From positions 1 to 45,083 of the forward strand of contig JAISBL010000017.1 of the NCBI GenBank assembly GCA_031266215.1: a stretch of 45,083 bases of DNA, written 5' to 3'. Origin of the DNA: Tannerellaceae bacterium. GTDB lineage: Bacteria; Bacteroidota; Bacteroidia; Bacteroidales; Tannerellaceae. Of this stretch, positions 32,893-41,290 are shown piece by piece. The translations under genes and the position numbers were made by a program. The notes beneath the pieces are model-generated. The model saw only the letters and a program-made list of their open reading frames with translations, was not told where the DNA came from and did not search any database. Numbering within the stretch: position 1 is the first letter of the stretch; every line of letters starts with the position of its first letter.

Positions 32893-33060
32893 GAAGGACC
32901 TTCTTAAGGCCCTATGAAGCTCCTTCTTAAGCCCCTATGAAGGACCTTCATAAGCGTTAGTGAAGGACCTTCTTAAGCGCTTAAGAAGCACCTTCTAAAA
33001 TGCTTATGAAGCGCCTCCTAAGGCATTAGTGAAGTATCTTCTTAAGTATTAGTGAAATAC
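32893..33060 (+). repeat. 23-bp tandem array, seven units (array 3)
   Basis: Seven units of exactly 23 bp run from 32893 to 33053 plus a partial eighth. The unit is GAAGGACCTTCTTAAG plus a variable 7 bp ending TAT or AGT. Each begins with a dyad GAAG-nnn-CTTC (GAAGGACCTTC, GAAGCTCCTTC, GAAGTATCTTC), and CTTAAGCGCTTAAG inside the fourth unit is a perfect 14-bp palindrome. The sequence is unrelated to arrays 1 and 2 but shares the period and design. There are no spacers. Confidence 0.88.
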
Positions 33061-33230
33061 TCTGCCTGATCCATCCCCTCATCGTCACTGCTGATGACGA
33101 CCAGGGGGAGAGGTTGCTTTTCTTACATCGAACTCAGGTCTAAATAAAAAATAAAGCGGCTGTCAGGTAAAACTATGTACTTTTGCTCATACGATACTTT
33201 TGTTGCCCGCAGGTACAAAGCTATTACTGA

Positions 33231-33265
33231 AAGGGCTGATACTCCATTGCGGAATATCAGCCCTT
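33231..33265. terminator. Inverted repeat downstream of the di-haem oxidoreductase gene
   Basis: AAGGGCTGATA (33231-33241) pairs perfectly with TATCAGCCCTT (33255-33265) around a 13-nt loop, 90 bp past the minus-strand stop. There is no clear T-run on either side, so it may be a factor-dependent terminator or an mRNA-stabilising hairpin. Confidence 0.5.
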
Positions 33266-33355
33266 AATTATGAGAGTGATTATGAATAATGATTATTTAT
33301 CTGCAAATATCTGCATGATCTGCGTGCTGAGACGCTTATGGGACAGTCCCTTTTA

Positions 33356-34891
33356 TCAGATGGAGCCGAGGAATTTGATCAACGCCTCCCTGTCGCTTTT
33401 GGGCATCTTCCTGAAGGTCTCTTTGGCCGTACGGGCCTCGCCACCGTGCCACAGTATGGCTTCCTCGTAGTTGCGGGCGCGAAGGTCGTGGAGCATATCG
33501 GTATGTCCCGAAGTGACCTGTAGAAGTCCGCGCCCCCAGAGCGGGGTAGTGCGGCACACCCTTGCGCGCCCCGGCTCTTTCATGTCAAGATCGTGGCGCA
33601 GGAGGTCGGTATAGGGATATATCTTCTGGCTGGCCAGAGCCTGTAGCGGGGGATAATCGCTGCGGGTAGTCCATGAGGGGCGGTGGCAGGCGGTGCAGCC
33701 TGTCTCGTAAAACAGGTCGCGACCGTGTTGCGTCACCTCGTCGTCAAGGTTACGGGCGGCCGGGACGGCTATCCCCCGGTGCCATACCATGAAAGCCTCG
33801 AAATCCTCCATAGTCATTTCAGACTTTAAGGAGGTGGAAGTCAGCAGGTCGTATATCTCCTCGCCGGTCTGCCCCAATGCAGCCTGCACGCCGGCGTCTT
33901 CAGACATCACACGGGCGTATTCGGTAGTGATATAGTTATACGTACGGTCGGGGCGGGTCACGTTGGTGATGTTCCACAGCGCATTGGCCCCCGGCCCGTT
34001 ATCGAGCGTGCCGCGCGTCAGCAGGTAGGTGAAGCGTCCCGGGTGCGCGCCGGGGAAATAAGGGTTAGACTCTGGGGTCTCGATAATGTCTGCGCCGATA
34101 ACCCCCATGGCATATCCGCGGGCCTGTTCATCGGCCCACTGCGCCCGGAGGTCTTCGTCTGAAATGGCGTCAATCAGTCCGACGCCGTATATACCTATTG
34201 TAGCCTCAATGGAGGCGGCGTGTTTGCTCATATCAAAATCGCTGAAGAGGATGGCCTCCTGTGCTATCTCTACTATGGGGTAGATGAGCGTACCCTCATG
34301 GTCTGTGCCGGCGCTGTAAGGCGTGCCGTCTTCATACTTGTTGCCGTACTCGTCTGTGTGGGTCATCCATTTGAGGGTAATCCCCGACTCGTCGATAGGC
34401 GCTTTGAAAGGAGGCACGGCCCGCGTCTGGGTCATGCCGGTGAAGTATTTGGAAGCCAGGGCGAGCGTTGGCGAAGCCGGGTCGTATATCATCAGCAGGT
34501 AACCGTTGCGGCTGTCTGAGGTGTCGAAGACATCTACCCTCTTGCTATGCCCCCCGTAGCTGGGATGGCAGGCGATGCAGGATTTGCGTATATAGACCGG
34601 CCCCAGTCCCGAATAACCGGTTTCGTCGGCCGAGACAAAGCTCTTGGAGGCCAGTTCTTCGCCCCGCATGAACTGCCGGTACAGCGCCATGTCGGCGTTA
34701 ATGGCGTCTATGGGCTGTTTGTAAGCCCTTGCGGTTGCATTGAATATTGTCCCGTTAACCCCGCCGGCATACCATTCATCGCTATATTCTGTGGGGTCGG
34801 TAATGACGATAGGTTCATCGTCGTCGCCGGAGCAGCCTGTTGCCACCATAAGTGTGGCGATCATGCTAAAAATCAAACTATCTTTTTTCAT
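33356..34891 (-). CDS. Di-haem oxidoreductase family lipoprotein (cytochrome-peroxidase-like)
   Basis: A 511-residue lipoprotein (lipobox ATGC, cysteine 20) with two c-type haem motifs, CIACH (105-109) and CTACH (399-403). The architecture matches the di-haem oxidoreductase/putative peroxidase family (PF06537), which is regularly found with imelysin-like proteins. It is likely periplasmic and could oxidise or reduce iron during uptake; that role is inferred from context. It is third in the minus-strand operon after the porin and imelysin genes, separated from the latter by a 171-bp gap holding a hairpin (35001-35034) that may reduce read-through. Confidence 0.87.
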   Translation of the reverse strand: MKKDSLIFSMIATLMVATGCSGDDDEPIVITDPTEYSDEWYAGGVNGTIFNATARAYKQPIDAINADMALYRQFMRGEELASKSFVSADETGYSGLGPVYIRKSCIACHPSYGGHSKRVDVFDTSDSRNGYLLMIYDPASPTLALASKYFTGMTQTRAVPPFKAPIDESGITLKWMTHTDEYGNKYEDGTPYSAGTDHEGTLIYPIVEIAQEAILFSDFDMSKHAASIEATIGIYGVGLIDAISDEDLRAQWADEQARGYAMGVIGADIIETPESNPYFPGAHPGRFTYLLTRGTLDNGPGANALWNITNVTRPDRTYNYITTEYARVMSEDAGVQAALGQTGEEIYDLLTSTSLKSEMTMEDFEAFMVWHRGIAVPAARNLDDEVTQHGRDLFYETGCTACHRPSWTTRSDYPPLQALASQKIYPYTDLLRHDLDMKEPGRARVCRTTPLWGRGLLQVTSGHTDMLHDLRARNYEEAILWHGGEARTAKETFRKMPKSDREALIKFLGSI

Positions 34892-35000
34892 GCAAATAAA
34901 ATGTTTAATCCAATGTAGGCATGGAACTCGCAGTACGTTTTAGTTATCGCCTTTGGCGTAAATAGTTTCTACATGCTCGTTTCATGTGCTAATTATATGG

Positions 35001-35034
35001 GAAAAGCGCGGGCGCTGTGCAGGCCCGGCGCTTT
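35001..35034 (-). terminator. Hairpin between imelysin and di-haem oxidoreductase genes
   Basis: On the minus strand AAAGCGCCGGGC and GCCCGCGCTTT form a long GC-rich stem with one bulge, followed by TTTTCCC. It probably acts as a partial terminator that sets a lower level for the downstream gene. Confidence 0.55.
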
Positions 35035-35062
35035 CCTGAGGCGTTACTTTAAATATTATCTC

Positions 35063-36238
35063 TCACTCAAGGGTAGCTATAACGGAGTCGAACAGCGTCT
35101 GCAGCTCTATGCAGGCATCGACGGCGGCGGTGACTTCGGTGCTGTTGGTCTGGTCGCGCACCACTTCGTAGAACGACTTGCCGTCTTTGCCGATGGCGGC
35201 TATTTTGGTCAGGCAGTCGTTTATCTTGCTCTTGATCTGCGTGTCGAGCGAGGCATTGCTTTCAGCCAGGTAAGAACTGAGCGAGGCCGACTGGCGCGTC
35301 TGGTCGTCTACGCCGCCCAGATAAGCGTTCTTTATGCTGTGGATATTGTTCTGGTAGTCATCCAGCGAATGCCAGCTGTACCATGACTCTACGTCCATCG
35401 TCCTCTGGCTTGCGTATGGAGCTTCTATCTTCGTAGCTCCCACTTCGCCGGCGATCTCGGAAGCTCCGACGGCTATTTCCGACAGGGCCGCTCCCCATGA
35501 AGGGTATCCCTCTTTTGTAGTCAGCCTCTGGGCGAAGTTCTTATAGTTCGGATTATCATTCAGATGGGCTACTACGGCAGGGTTTTCGTTAAAGACGTTC
35601 CTCATTTCCTGCGTCACGTTAGCCTCGCCTACCCATGCCACGTAAGCCAGGACACAATCCCACACCAGCGCGTCGGTAGCGGCTGTCAGGTAGTTGCGCT
35701 CAGCCTCGGTGAGGTCGCCTATCGGCCGCGAATGACCTTCGCGATAAAGCAGGTACTCGGTCACGTGGAAGCCAATCACGTCAGGCTCCATCTCCCAGGC
35801 ATCTTCGCCGGTCAGGCCCAGCGCTCCGTCGGCCAGCACCTCGTCTATCTGTTCACGTTCGAGCGGCCATGAGTCGATGTGCCCGTCAATATCCAGGGCC
35901 TGTTCTCCCACGGGGCCGAAGAGGAAAGCTTCGCTTACCTCCCATGCTACGCGGGCTTTCATCCATGCGTCCGAAGCTGCCTGCATTGTAGCGTCTGAGG
36001 GGTTTCCTTTAAGGGCATTGTTGGCGGTGCGCATCTCAAGGGCGGCCTCCGCAAGTGATTTGTAAGTGGGGACGACTGTAGTCTCGACGTAGACTTTAAG
36101 GATGGATTCAAACAGTTCGTCGGTGTTACCGCCCGTTACGGGGGTTTCTCCTCCGTCATCTTTTTCACACGAAGAAAGGGTGGCCGCCACTATCATGGCC
36201 GCCAGTCCGAATACTAAGTAGCTAATAGACCTTTTCAT
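35063..36238 (-). CDS. Imelysin family lipoprotein (IrpA-like)
   Basis: A 391-residue helical lipoprotein with lipobox LSSC (cysteine 24). It contains the imelysin signature GxHxxE as GFHVTE (156-161) and the preceding LFGPVGEQALDIDGHIDSWPL. Imelysin-like proteins (PF09375, once called peptidase M75) are iron-regulated periplasmic or surface proteins thought to bind iron, not proven peptidases. It starts 55 bp after the porin-like gene, in the order porin, imelysin, di-haem oxidoreductase. Confidence 0.92.
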   Translation of the reverse strand: MKRSISYLVFGLAAMIVAATLSSCEKDDGGETPVTGGNTDELFESILKVYVETTVVPTYKSLAEAALEMRTANNALKGNPSDATMQAASDAWMKARVAWEVSEAFLFGPVGEQALDIDGHIDSWPLEREQIDEVLADGALGLTGEDAWEMEPDVIGFHVTEYLLYREGHSRPIGDLTEAERNYLTAATDALVWDCVLAYVAWVGEANVTQEMRNVFNENPAVVAHLNDNPNYKNFAQRLTTKEGYPSWGAALSEIAVGASEIAGEVGATKIEAPYASQRTMDVESWYSWHSLDDYQNNIHSIKNAYLGGVDDQTRQSASLSSYLAESNASLDTQIKSKINDCLTKIAAIGKDGKSFYEVVRDQTNSTEVTAAVDACIELQTLFDSVIATLE

Positions 36239-36292
36239 AATTTACTTGTTGTTTAATGATATTTATGTATACTGAATTTGTTTCATTATCTC

Positions 36293-37582
36293 TCACATGA
36301 ACAGCCCGGCGTAGGCTACGCCAAGCGAGATGGACGGTTCATTGTTATAGGGGGCATTGAACTGGCGTAGGGAGTATTCGGCCTTGACAACGACGTCTTT
36401 GATTGGGAAGTAGTTCAGGCCCAGTCGCATGATCTTTTTCTCGCACCAGGCCTTGCCGGCGATGCTCGCAGCCGTTTTATACATCGAGTCATAGTAGCCG
36501 TAATGCCCGTATACGTATAGTTTATCGGACTTGTTTTTACGCCCCGGGAAGAACGACAAGACATCGTAACCTGCTTCTACGTACCAGCTCAGCACGTCTG
36601 ACGCCACGTTGGTGCGCGGTGATGGGCTTGCCGACGGCAGGCGGCGGTTGACCTGCGAAATGGTATACGAATCGCCCAAATGCCCGTACAGGACGTTGGC
36701 GCGGGCCAGTATATGGTGGTTGTCGTAAACGGCGTCCAGCGCTCCGATGCTCACCGCTCCGTTAACGCGCTCTTTCTCCGCCGTGGCGCCGCTGCCTGCG
36801 GTGTATACGTAGCGTTCGGCTTTCAGACTGTTGGAGGCGCTGAAGCCGAAGTATCCGCTCAGCCCTACCCGCAGTCCGGATACCGAATAGTTGTCGATCC
36901 TGAAGGCCCCGGCGTACCTGTTGGCTATCGTAAACTCGTAAGGCGAGCCTGCGCCGCCCTGAATCCAGTTGGCGTCATTGAAGCGTTCGGCGTCAAGGCC
37001 GGCTATAAACTGCGCCTCATAACGCCAGTCAGGGGTGCGTCCCCACAGGCTGAGGCCCGTTTCGTGCCACGTACAGGGCAGGATACTGGCTTCTTCTTCG
37101 GGGCGGAGGACTGAAAAGAACTCCGTCGGCATGTGATATTGGTTCGTCAGCCCCACTGGGACGATGATGTGCCCCATACGCAGGTTGAAGGCCGGGGAGA
37201 AGGTCTTCTCAATCCAGAACTGCTCCAGGGCTACCTCGCCTCCCTTTTCTACTTCGGTTTCATATTCTCCCGTCTCTTCGTTTTCTATCTCTACGGTAGA
37301 GCCTGCGCCGCCGTGTTCAAACTCTACTTCGGTAGAGACTTTCCAGCCGTGGCCGAAGTCGTAACTGAGGTAAAAGACCACATGTGGCAGGTCAAAACGT
37401 CCGTGGGTGGCGTCTTTATTGATTGCGGGGTACTTGTACCGCTCCACATTATCGCTGTAAAACATGCGCTGGGCCACGGCCTCGCCGTACCCGCCTATCG
37501 TGAGGGCGGACTTCTGCGCCATGACGCCTGCGCCTGCGCATAGTAATCCGCACAGGGAAAGGAGAAAGATTCTTTTGTTCAT
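36293..37582 (-). CDS. Outer-membrane porin-like beta-barrel protein
   Basis: The start at 37582 gives the signal peptide MNKRIFLLSLCGLLCAGAGV (ending MAQ); the earlier in-frame ATG at 37642 lies in the promoter and is rejected. The 429-residue protein is built from amphipathic strands with frequent aromatic ends (LTIGGYGEAVAQRMFYSD, FYLSYDFGHGWKVSTEVEF, LRMGHIIVPVGLTNQYHMP) like phosphate-selective-porin-type barrels, and ends in a short aromatic strand (VAYAGLFM). The substrate is unknown; the imelysin and di-haem partners and the upstream palindrome suggest iron or another metal. Confidence 0.82.
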   Translation of the reverse strand: MNKRIFLLSLCGLLCAGAGVMAQKSALTIGGYGEAVAQRMFYSDNVERYKYPAINKDATHGRFDLPHVVFYLSYDFGHGWKVSTEVEFEHGGAGSTVEIENEETGEYETEVEKGGEVALEQFWIEKTFSPAFNLRMGHIIVPVGLTNQYHMPTEFFSVLRPEEEASILPCTWHETGLSLWGRTPDWRYEAQFIAGLDAERFNDANWIQGGAGSPYEFTIANRYAGAFRIDNYSVSGLRVGLSGYFGFSASNSLKAERYVYTAGSGATAEKERVNGAVSIGALDAVYDNHHILARANVLYGHLGDSYTISQVNRRLPSASPSPRTNVASDVLSWYVEAGYDVLSFFPGRKNKSDKLYVYGHYGYYDSMYKTAASIAGKAWCEKKIMRLGLNYFPIKDVVVKAEYSLRQFNAPYNNEPSISLGVAYAGLFM

Positions 37583-37639
37583 TTTGATAACAGTTATGCA
37601 TTTTATTGTGTAGAAATCATGTAGTTTTTCAACAAGGCA

Positions 37640-37670
37640 CAAATGTAGGAGGGCGACTACCGGCCGGCAA
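37640..37670 (-). promoter_or_regulatory. Promoter of the porin-imelysin-di-haem operon
   Basis: On the minus strand, TTG (37670-37668), 20 bp and TACATTTG (37647-37640) match the Bacteroidetes consensus fully. The TTG is embedded in TAGCGATTGC, a 10-mer also found at the -33 element of the TonB receptor gene. Confidence 0.8.
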
Positions 37671-37695
37671 TCGCTATTGCTTGCTATTTTTATGT

Positions 37696-37725
37696 CCGCG
37701 TTTACCTATATCTAGGTAAACGCGG
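37696..37725. promoter_or_regulatory. 13-bp perfect palindrome upstream of the porin operon
   Basis: CCGCGTTTACCTA (37696-37708), spacer TATC, then TAGGTAAACGCGG (37713-37725). No T-run follows on the minus strand, so a terminator for the upstream permease fragment is less likely than an operator. The inner half-sites TTACCTA and TAGGTA, with a 4-bp spacer, equal those before feoAB. Confidence 0.6.
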
Positions 37726-37763
37726 TGCGCCGTGGTGGCGTCAGTCAGCTAAAATTCCGGAGC

Positions 37764-38210
37764 TTATCTTACGTCGTAACGTTCGAAGCGGATGATGGCG
37801 ATGAAGAGCATAACGCCCATGTAGGCGAGCATTACTGCAAGGTATTTCATAGTTTCGGCAAGGCGCTGGGCGACGGTGGCGCTGCGCTCGGCGTATTGGG
37901 GTATCTCTTCGTAGGCGACCGGCTTTTTCGTGGTCGAAAGGTTATCCATCGGGTTTAGCCAGTGCGGGCTCCGGTCGTCGCGGGCGTCAAAGTCTATGAA
38001 CCATTGCAGGTACTGTGTCTTGAAGTTCTGAAGGTTATCATAGTTTCGGCGCAGGCGGGTATATCCGCCATCAAGCAGGGCTTCAGAGCCGTATTCAAAG
38101 ACGGCGAGCGGCGAGACCCACGTCCAGCGGCGGGTGTTATCCACCTGCCGGAAACGGGCGGCGTAATGTTCGTTCCAGAAATCCTCCCTGCCCTTGTCCA
38201 AATCCATCAT
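37764..38210 (-). pseudogene. C-terminal part of a frameshifted ABC-2 permease
   Basis: The 148 codons from ATG 38210 lie one base out of frame with the 399-codon segment that ends at 38215. Dropping one A from the five-A run (minus strand, 38222-38218) gives a continuous reading through AYQNNLMMDLDKGREDFW, so this is the tail of the same permease. It supplies the final membrane helix (MKYLAVMLAYMGVMLFIAII) and the cytoplasmic end FERYDVR. It could be a real mutation, a sequencing slip, or two separately translated chains. Confidence 0.7.
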
Positions 38211-38214
38211 CAGG

Positions 38215-39414
38215 TTATTTTTGGTATGCAGATGCTTGTTGTATAAAATGATCTGCTTCGGAATAACCCATATCCGAAAATTCAGCCATCAAACAATTAA
38301 TTAAATAAATGGGTGACAACCGGGCGATGTTTCTCGAAAAATAATTTTGCCTGCTGCAACGCATCATATAATCACTGGTCAATTTCCCCATTTCGGAAGC
38401 CAACAACTGGTCGTATTTTTCCCGAACCGGCGCATACTGTTCATCATAAGCCGACAGTACATCCGTCCACCTTCCATCTACTCCTGTTTCTCCAGGTCGC
38501 AATTGGTTACGTATTTTCAGGAATAAGTCCCTTTCTTCCTTTTCCGATTCTTTCATGATGTTTAGCCGGACAAGCGCTTTCTTCGCTTCATATACTCCGG
38601 TTGATTCCACCGGATAGATCACGGCGCTGATGATGGGACTTATTTTGGGAATCACTAATCCCAACACAATCCATATCAGCAGCAGGACGTTGATGGAGAG
38701 GGCGGAGTTGGCGGTCAGCGCCGAAATCCACAGCCCGAGACTGAAGAGAGCGAACAGGAAGACAAGGCTCACCCCCGTCATGAGAAGTATTGCAGGCAGT
38801 ATAGCGGCCGAGAAAACAGGAATAATACCCGAAGCCTGCACCACCAGCAGGGCGACGAGCATTGACAGGAGGAAGGGTATAAGAAAGACCAGATAATTGC
38901 CCAACAGTTTTGCGAGCAGAATCTGCCGCCGGTACACGGCGTTGGAGAGTATCGCCCGCAACAGCCCCTGCTCCTTGTCACCCGATATGCAGTTGAAGGT
39001 GAACACAAGGGCGAGTATAGAGAGCACAAAAGCTACTATGAATCCGAAGTCAATCTCGCCCAGAATATCCTTTTTGCTGTCGGACCTGGCATTCTCTATC
39101 TCGTAGTTCCCGTCGTACGAGGTGAGGACTTTGTAGGGCATTTTGTTTTTTTCCAATCCGCGCGAGAAAATGCTCAGGGGAGAAGGGGGAAGAACGCCCT
39201 CTGCCCTCATCTCCATCCCTATCTGCGTCATGTCGCGGTATGCCTGCACTTCCTGATTATAGTCGGACAGGCGCTGCGAATAATCTTTTACCGATACGTA
39301 AAAGCTCAACGGGATAATGCTCAGGCACAGCACGAGCACCACCCAGAAACGAAAATCGACGATTGCGCCGTGGATTTCGCGAAGGACAAGTGTTCTGAAT
39401 GTTTTCTCTTTCAT
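38215..39414 (-). CDS. ABC-2 type transporter permease (DUF3526-like), N-terminal part
   Basis: A 399-residue membrane protein with an N-terminal helix after FRTLVLREIHGAIVD, a large periplasmic loop (about 45-125), and five or so further helices between 128 and 265 (FGFIVAFVLSILALVFTF, LLGNYLVFLIPFLLSMLVAL, LLLIWIVLGLVIP). The motif FNCISGDKEQGLLRAILSN is the standard ABC-2 permease motif facing the ATPase. A second long loop (265-399) is cut short by a stop at 38215; the missing last helix follows in another frame at 37764-38210. No ABC ATPase gene is present beside it. Confidence 0.8.
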   Translation of the reverse strand: MKEKTFRTLVLREIHGAIVDFRFWVVLVLCLSIIPLSFYVSVKDYSQRLSDYNQEVQAYRDMTQIGMEMRAEGVLPPSPLSIFSRGLEKNKMPYKVLTSYDGNYEIENARSDSKKDILGEIDFGFIVAFVLSILALVFTFNCISGDKEQGLLRAILSNAVYRRQILLAKLLGNYLVFLIPFLLSMLVALLVVQASGIIPVFSAAILPAILLMTGVSLVFLFALFSLGLWISALTANSALSINVLLLIWIVLGLVIPKISPIISAVIYPVESTGVYEAKKALVRLNIMKESEKEERDLFLKIRNQLRPGETGVDGRWTDVLSAYDEQYAPVREKYDQLLASEMGKLTSDYMMRCSRQNYFSRNIARLSPIYLINCLMAEFSDMGYSEADHFIQQASAYQK

Positions 39415-39430
39415 GGTTATTTACTGTTTT

Positions 39431-39478
39431 TAGTCTTGAAGACCTTAAAGTCTTTTAAGTCTTTTAGTCTTTAAGACT
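39431..39478. repeat. Short degenerate repeat of AGTCTTTAA type
   Basis: Five or so copies of a 9-10 bp word (GTCTTGAAGACC, TTAAAGTCTT, TTAAGTCTT, TTAGTCTTTAAGACT) are packed between the permease start and the gene fragment. A similar stretch lies at about 20398-20430. Confidence 0.55.
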
Positions 39479-39653
39479 CTCTCTGTTGATTGTTGTTGTT
39501 TGCTTTTTGTTTCTTTCTTTCTTCTATCCGCAATCGCGTCATCCGTTCGCGCATACCTCCTTCTGCAAGGAATTGTTTCTCCAGAGCCTGAAGTTGCCTG
39601 AACAGCAGATAATCCGTTTGCTGCAACAGGCAGAGGGCAATGTTTATTGTTAT
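39471..39653 (-). pseudogene. Fragment of a four-helix-bundle-suffix-type protein gene
   Basis: A 60-codon open stretch with no start codon, preceded by TGA at 39656-39654. It reads INIALCLLQQTDYLLFRQLQ, then LEKQFLAEGGMRERMTRLR and a Lys/Asn/Gln-rich tail, ending at TAA 39473-39471. The pattern LLxxQLxxLExxFxxEGGxxERMxxxR is what I recall of the C-terminal suffix domain attached to S23-like four-helix-bundle proteins in Bacteroidetes. The rest of the gene is absent. It sits exactly where the ABC ATPase gene of this type of efflux operon would be expected. Confidence 0.5.
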
Positions 39654-39721
39654 TCATCCGGTGTAAGAAAAATTTCGCAAAAGTACTCATATGCTTTAAG
39701 ACTTTATCCGGCGACGACGCT

Positions 39722-41284
39722 CTACCTTCTGCTTAGCCTGATGCCGAACCATACCAGCCCGCCCACTACGCCGACTATCAAAAGCAGCAGCATTATGGTG
39801 CCGAACACCGACGTGCGGGCGTTCACCTGTATGCGGATGGTTTTGTCTTCGGTGTCCACCTTGCGGTTGTCGGCCAGTGCTTCGGTCTTTATCTTCACCT
39901 CCTGTGCGCCTACGCCGCTATCCTGCGGCGGCAGGATGGCGATGCGGACGGCGGTCTCCTTCTCAGGGTCGAGCGTGCGGATGAGGTCGGGCGTGATGAC
40001 GGTCGTCCAGCTTAGCGGACTGTCGGCGCTGATCTTGATATTGTCCAGCCGGCGCGTCCCGGCATTACGCACGGTGACGGTCATCACCACGCTGTCGCCC
40101 GCAGATATTTCGTGGTACAGGTTGGTGGCCCGCACCTCTATCTTTCCCCTTCCGCGCGGCACAAGCTCCAGCTCCTCCCGTCCGCACGACAGGGCGGAGA
40201 GCTGCTCAGGCGGGTACTCCGCGAGGTCTTTGCCGGCAACCTGGCTGTACTGCTCGCCGGTGAGCGTGAGGACGTGGAAATTAAGCGGACTGTCTATACG
40301 TATGTCATCATCGTCGCGGTCGGGCAGGTAGACGCGCAGGGAGAGCTTCTTGGTGTTCACGCCCTGTGCAAACTTGATCTGCGAGACCTTGCTCGTCTCG
40401 TCCATAAACTCGTAAGACACCTGCCGGGGCAGCCCTACGACCATCAGCCGGTAGACATCGTCGGAGGTAGAGAAGCGCTCCAGGGTCAGCCCGTACGTGG
40501 CGCTCGAACTAAGGTCGGCTTCCTGCGAGAACTGCATCGAACTGACGTCTATCACGTTTATGCTTGCATCCTTTTTCAGGTAGACGTTCTTCTCACTCGT
40601 ACGGCCGTTGTAGTTGAGCGTCACGCCGAGGTTCTCGGCATCCTTCAGCAGTTCGAAATCAGCCGAAGCCTCCTGCCCGGTCTCGATGGACGGTATCTGA
40701 TACTCGTAAGGCGAGCCGATGATGGTCTTGTCTGCCACGTCAGACAGCGAGACGAAGATGTTATACACCTTACCGGCCCGCATCTCAGGCGTGAAAACGT
40801 CAAAATGCTCCCTGAACTGCTCCAGGTACTCCTCATTACCCTCCAGCGTGCTTTTGAGGGTGATCCTGACGCGCCGCTCGCCGCCCGCAGTCTGGTACTT
40901 CACCGCCCGCTCGATTATCACGTACGACTGCTGCGAGATAAGCTGTAACAGCAGCTTCTGGTAATCCACCTCGCGGCTGAGCAGGGTATTCCTGGACTTG
41001 GTGTACTCGTTGGCCGAGATGGCTTTCTCGTCATACAGCCGGGTGTCGTTATCAAACTGCTGCCGGGCCACCTCATAATCGGCCCGCGCCTTCTTGAGGT
41101 CAAGCAGAATGCCTGCCTTGTCCCTTCCCGCATCCTGTCCCTGAGCCGCCGGGAATCCGGCCAGCATAACGGATATTATGATGAAGATGCTCCACGACGA
41201 TGCGTGGCGGAGCGCCGCGACAACTGCGCCGGGAATTACTGAACGTCTCATTGTTTTACTTGTTATCTGTTGTTTATAAGTCAT
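39722..41284 (-). CDS. NEW3-domain membrane-anchored periplasmic protein of an efflux locus
   Basis: A 520-residue protein with a signal/anchor (hydrophobic 30-48, ending AAQGQ), a short coiled coil with adaptor-like character (LLDLKKARADYEVARQQFDN, about 55-115), several beta domains, and a NEW3/CARDB-type domain (about 380-480, IEVRATNLYHEISAGDSVVM and VTVRNAGTRRLDNI). It has one C-terminal membrane helix (FGTIMLLLLIVGVVGGLVWF). An alternative start at 41251 (MRRSVIPGAVV) is also plausible. It follows the TolC stop by 6 bp. Such proteins sit between TolC and ABC genes in Bacteroidetes and may replace a membrane-fusion protein; that role is inferred. Confidence 0.78.
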   Translation of the reverse strand: MTYKQQITSKTMRRSVIPGAVVAALRHASSWSIFIIISVMLAGFPAAQGQDAGRDKAGILLDLKKARADYEVARQQFDNDTRLYDEKAISANEYTKSRNTLLSREVDYQKLLLQLISQQSYVIIERAVKYQTAGGERRVRITLKSTLEGNEEYLEQFREHFDVFTPEMRAGKVYNIFVSLSDVADKTIIGSPYEYQIPSIETGQEASADFELLKDAENLGVTLNYNGRTSEKNVYLKKDASINVIDVSSMQFSQEADLSSSATYGLTLERFSTSDDVYRLMVVGLPRQVSYEFMDETSKVSQIKFAQGVNTKKLSLRVYLPDRDDDDIRIDSPLNFHVLTLTGEQYSQVAGKDLAEYPPEQLSALSCGREELELVPRGRGKIEVRATNLYHEISAGDSVVMTVTVRNAGTRRLDNIKISADSPLSWTTVITPDLIRTLDPEKETAVRIAILPPQDSGVGAQEVKIKTEALADNRKVDTEDKTIRIQVNARTSVFGTIMLLLLIVGVVGGLVWFGIRLSRR

Positions 41285-41290
41285 GTCTGT

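Larger units (their letters stand above)
32455..33355. other. Repeat-rich intergenic region after feoAB
   Basis: No gene. It contains a 21-bp tandem array (32478-32788), a terminator-like hairpin (32686-32717), a 23-bp tandem array (32893-33053), the 14-mer TTACATCGAACTCA (about 33123), two TACTTTTG boxes (about 33177 and 33195) with no obvious gene behind them, and an 11-bp inverted repeat (33231-33265). Confidence 0.6.

Noticed and set aside
33270..33470. Small plus-strand gene behind the TACTTTTG boxes
   Set aside because: It overlaps the 3' end of the di-haem oxidoreductase gene antisense and has no family resemblance.
37696..37725. Terminator of the upstream permease fragment
   Set aside because: The stem is strong but no T-run follows on the minus strand, and the core motif recurs at the feoAB promoter, favouring an operator.
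39445..39690. 81-codon open frame between permease and NEW3 gene
   Set aside because: The neighbouring frame (39471-39653) gives a recognisable protein fragment, so this frame is its shadow.
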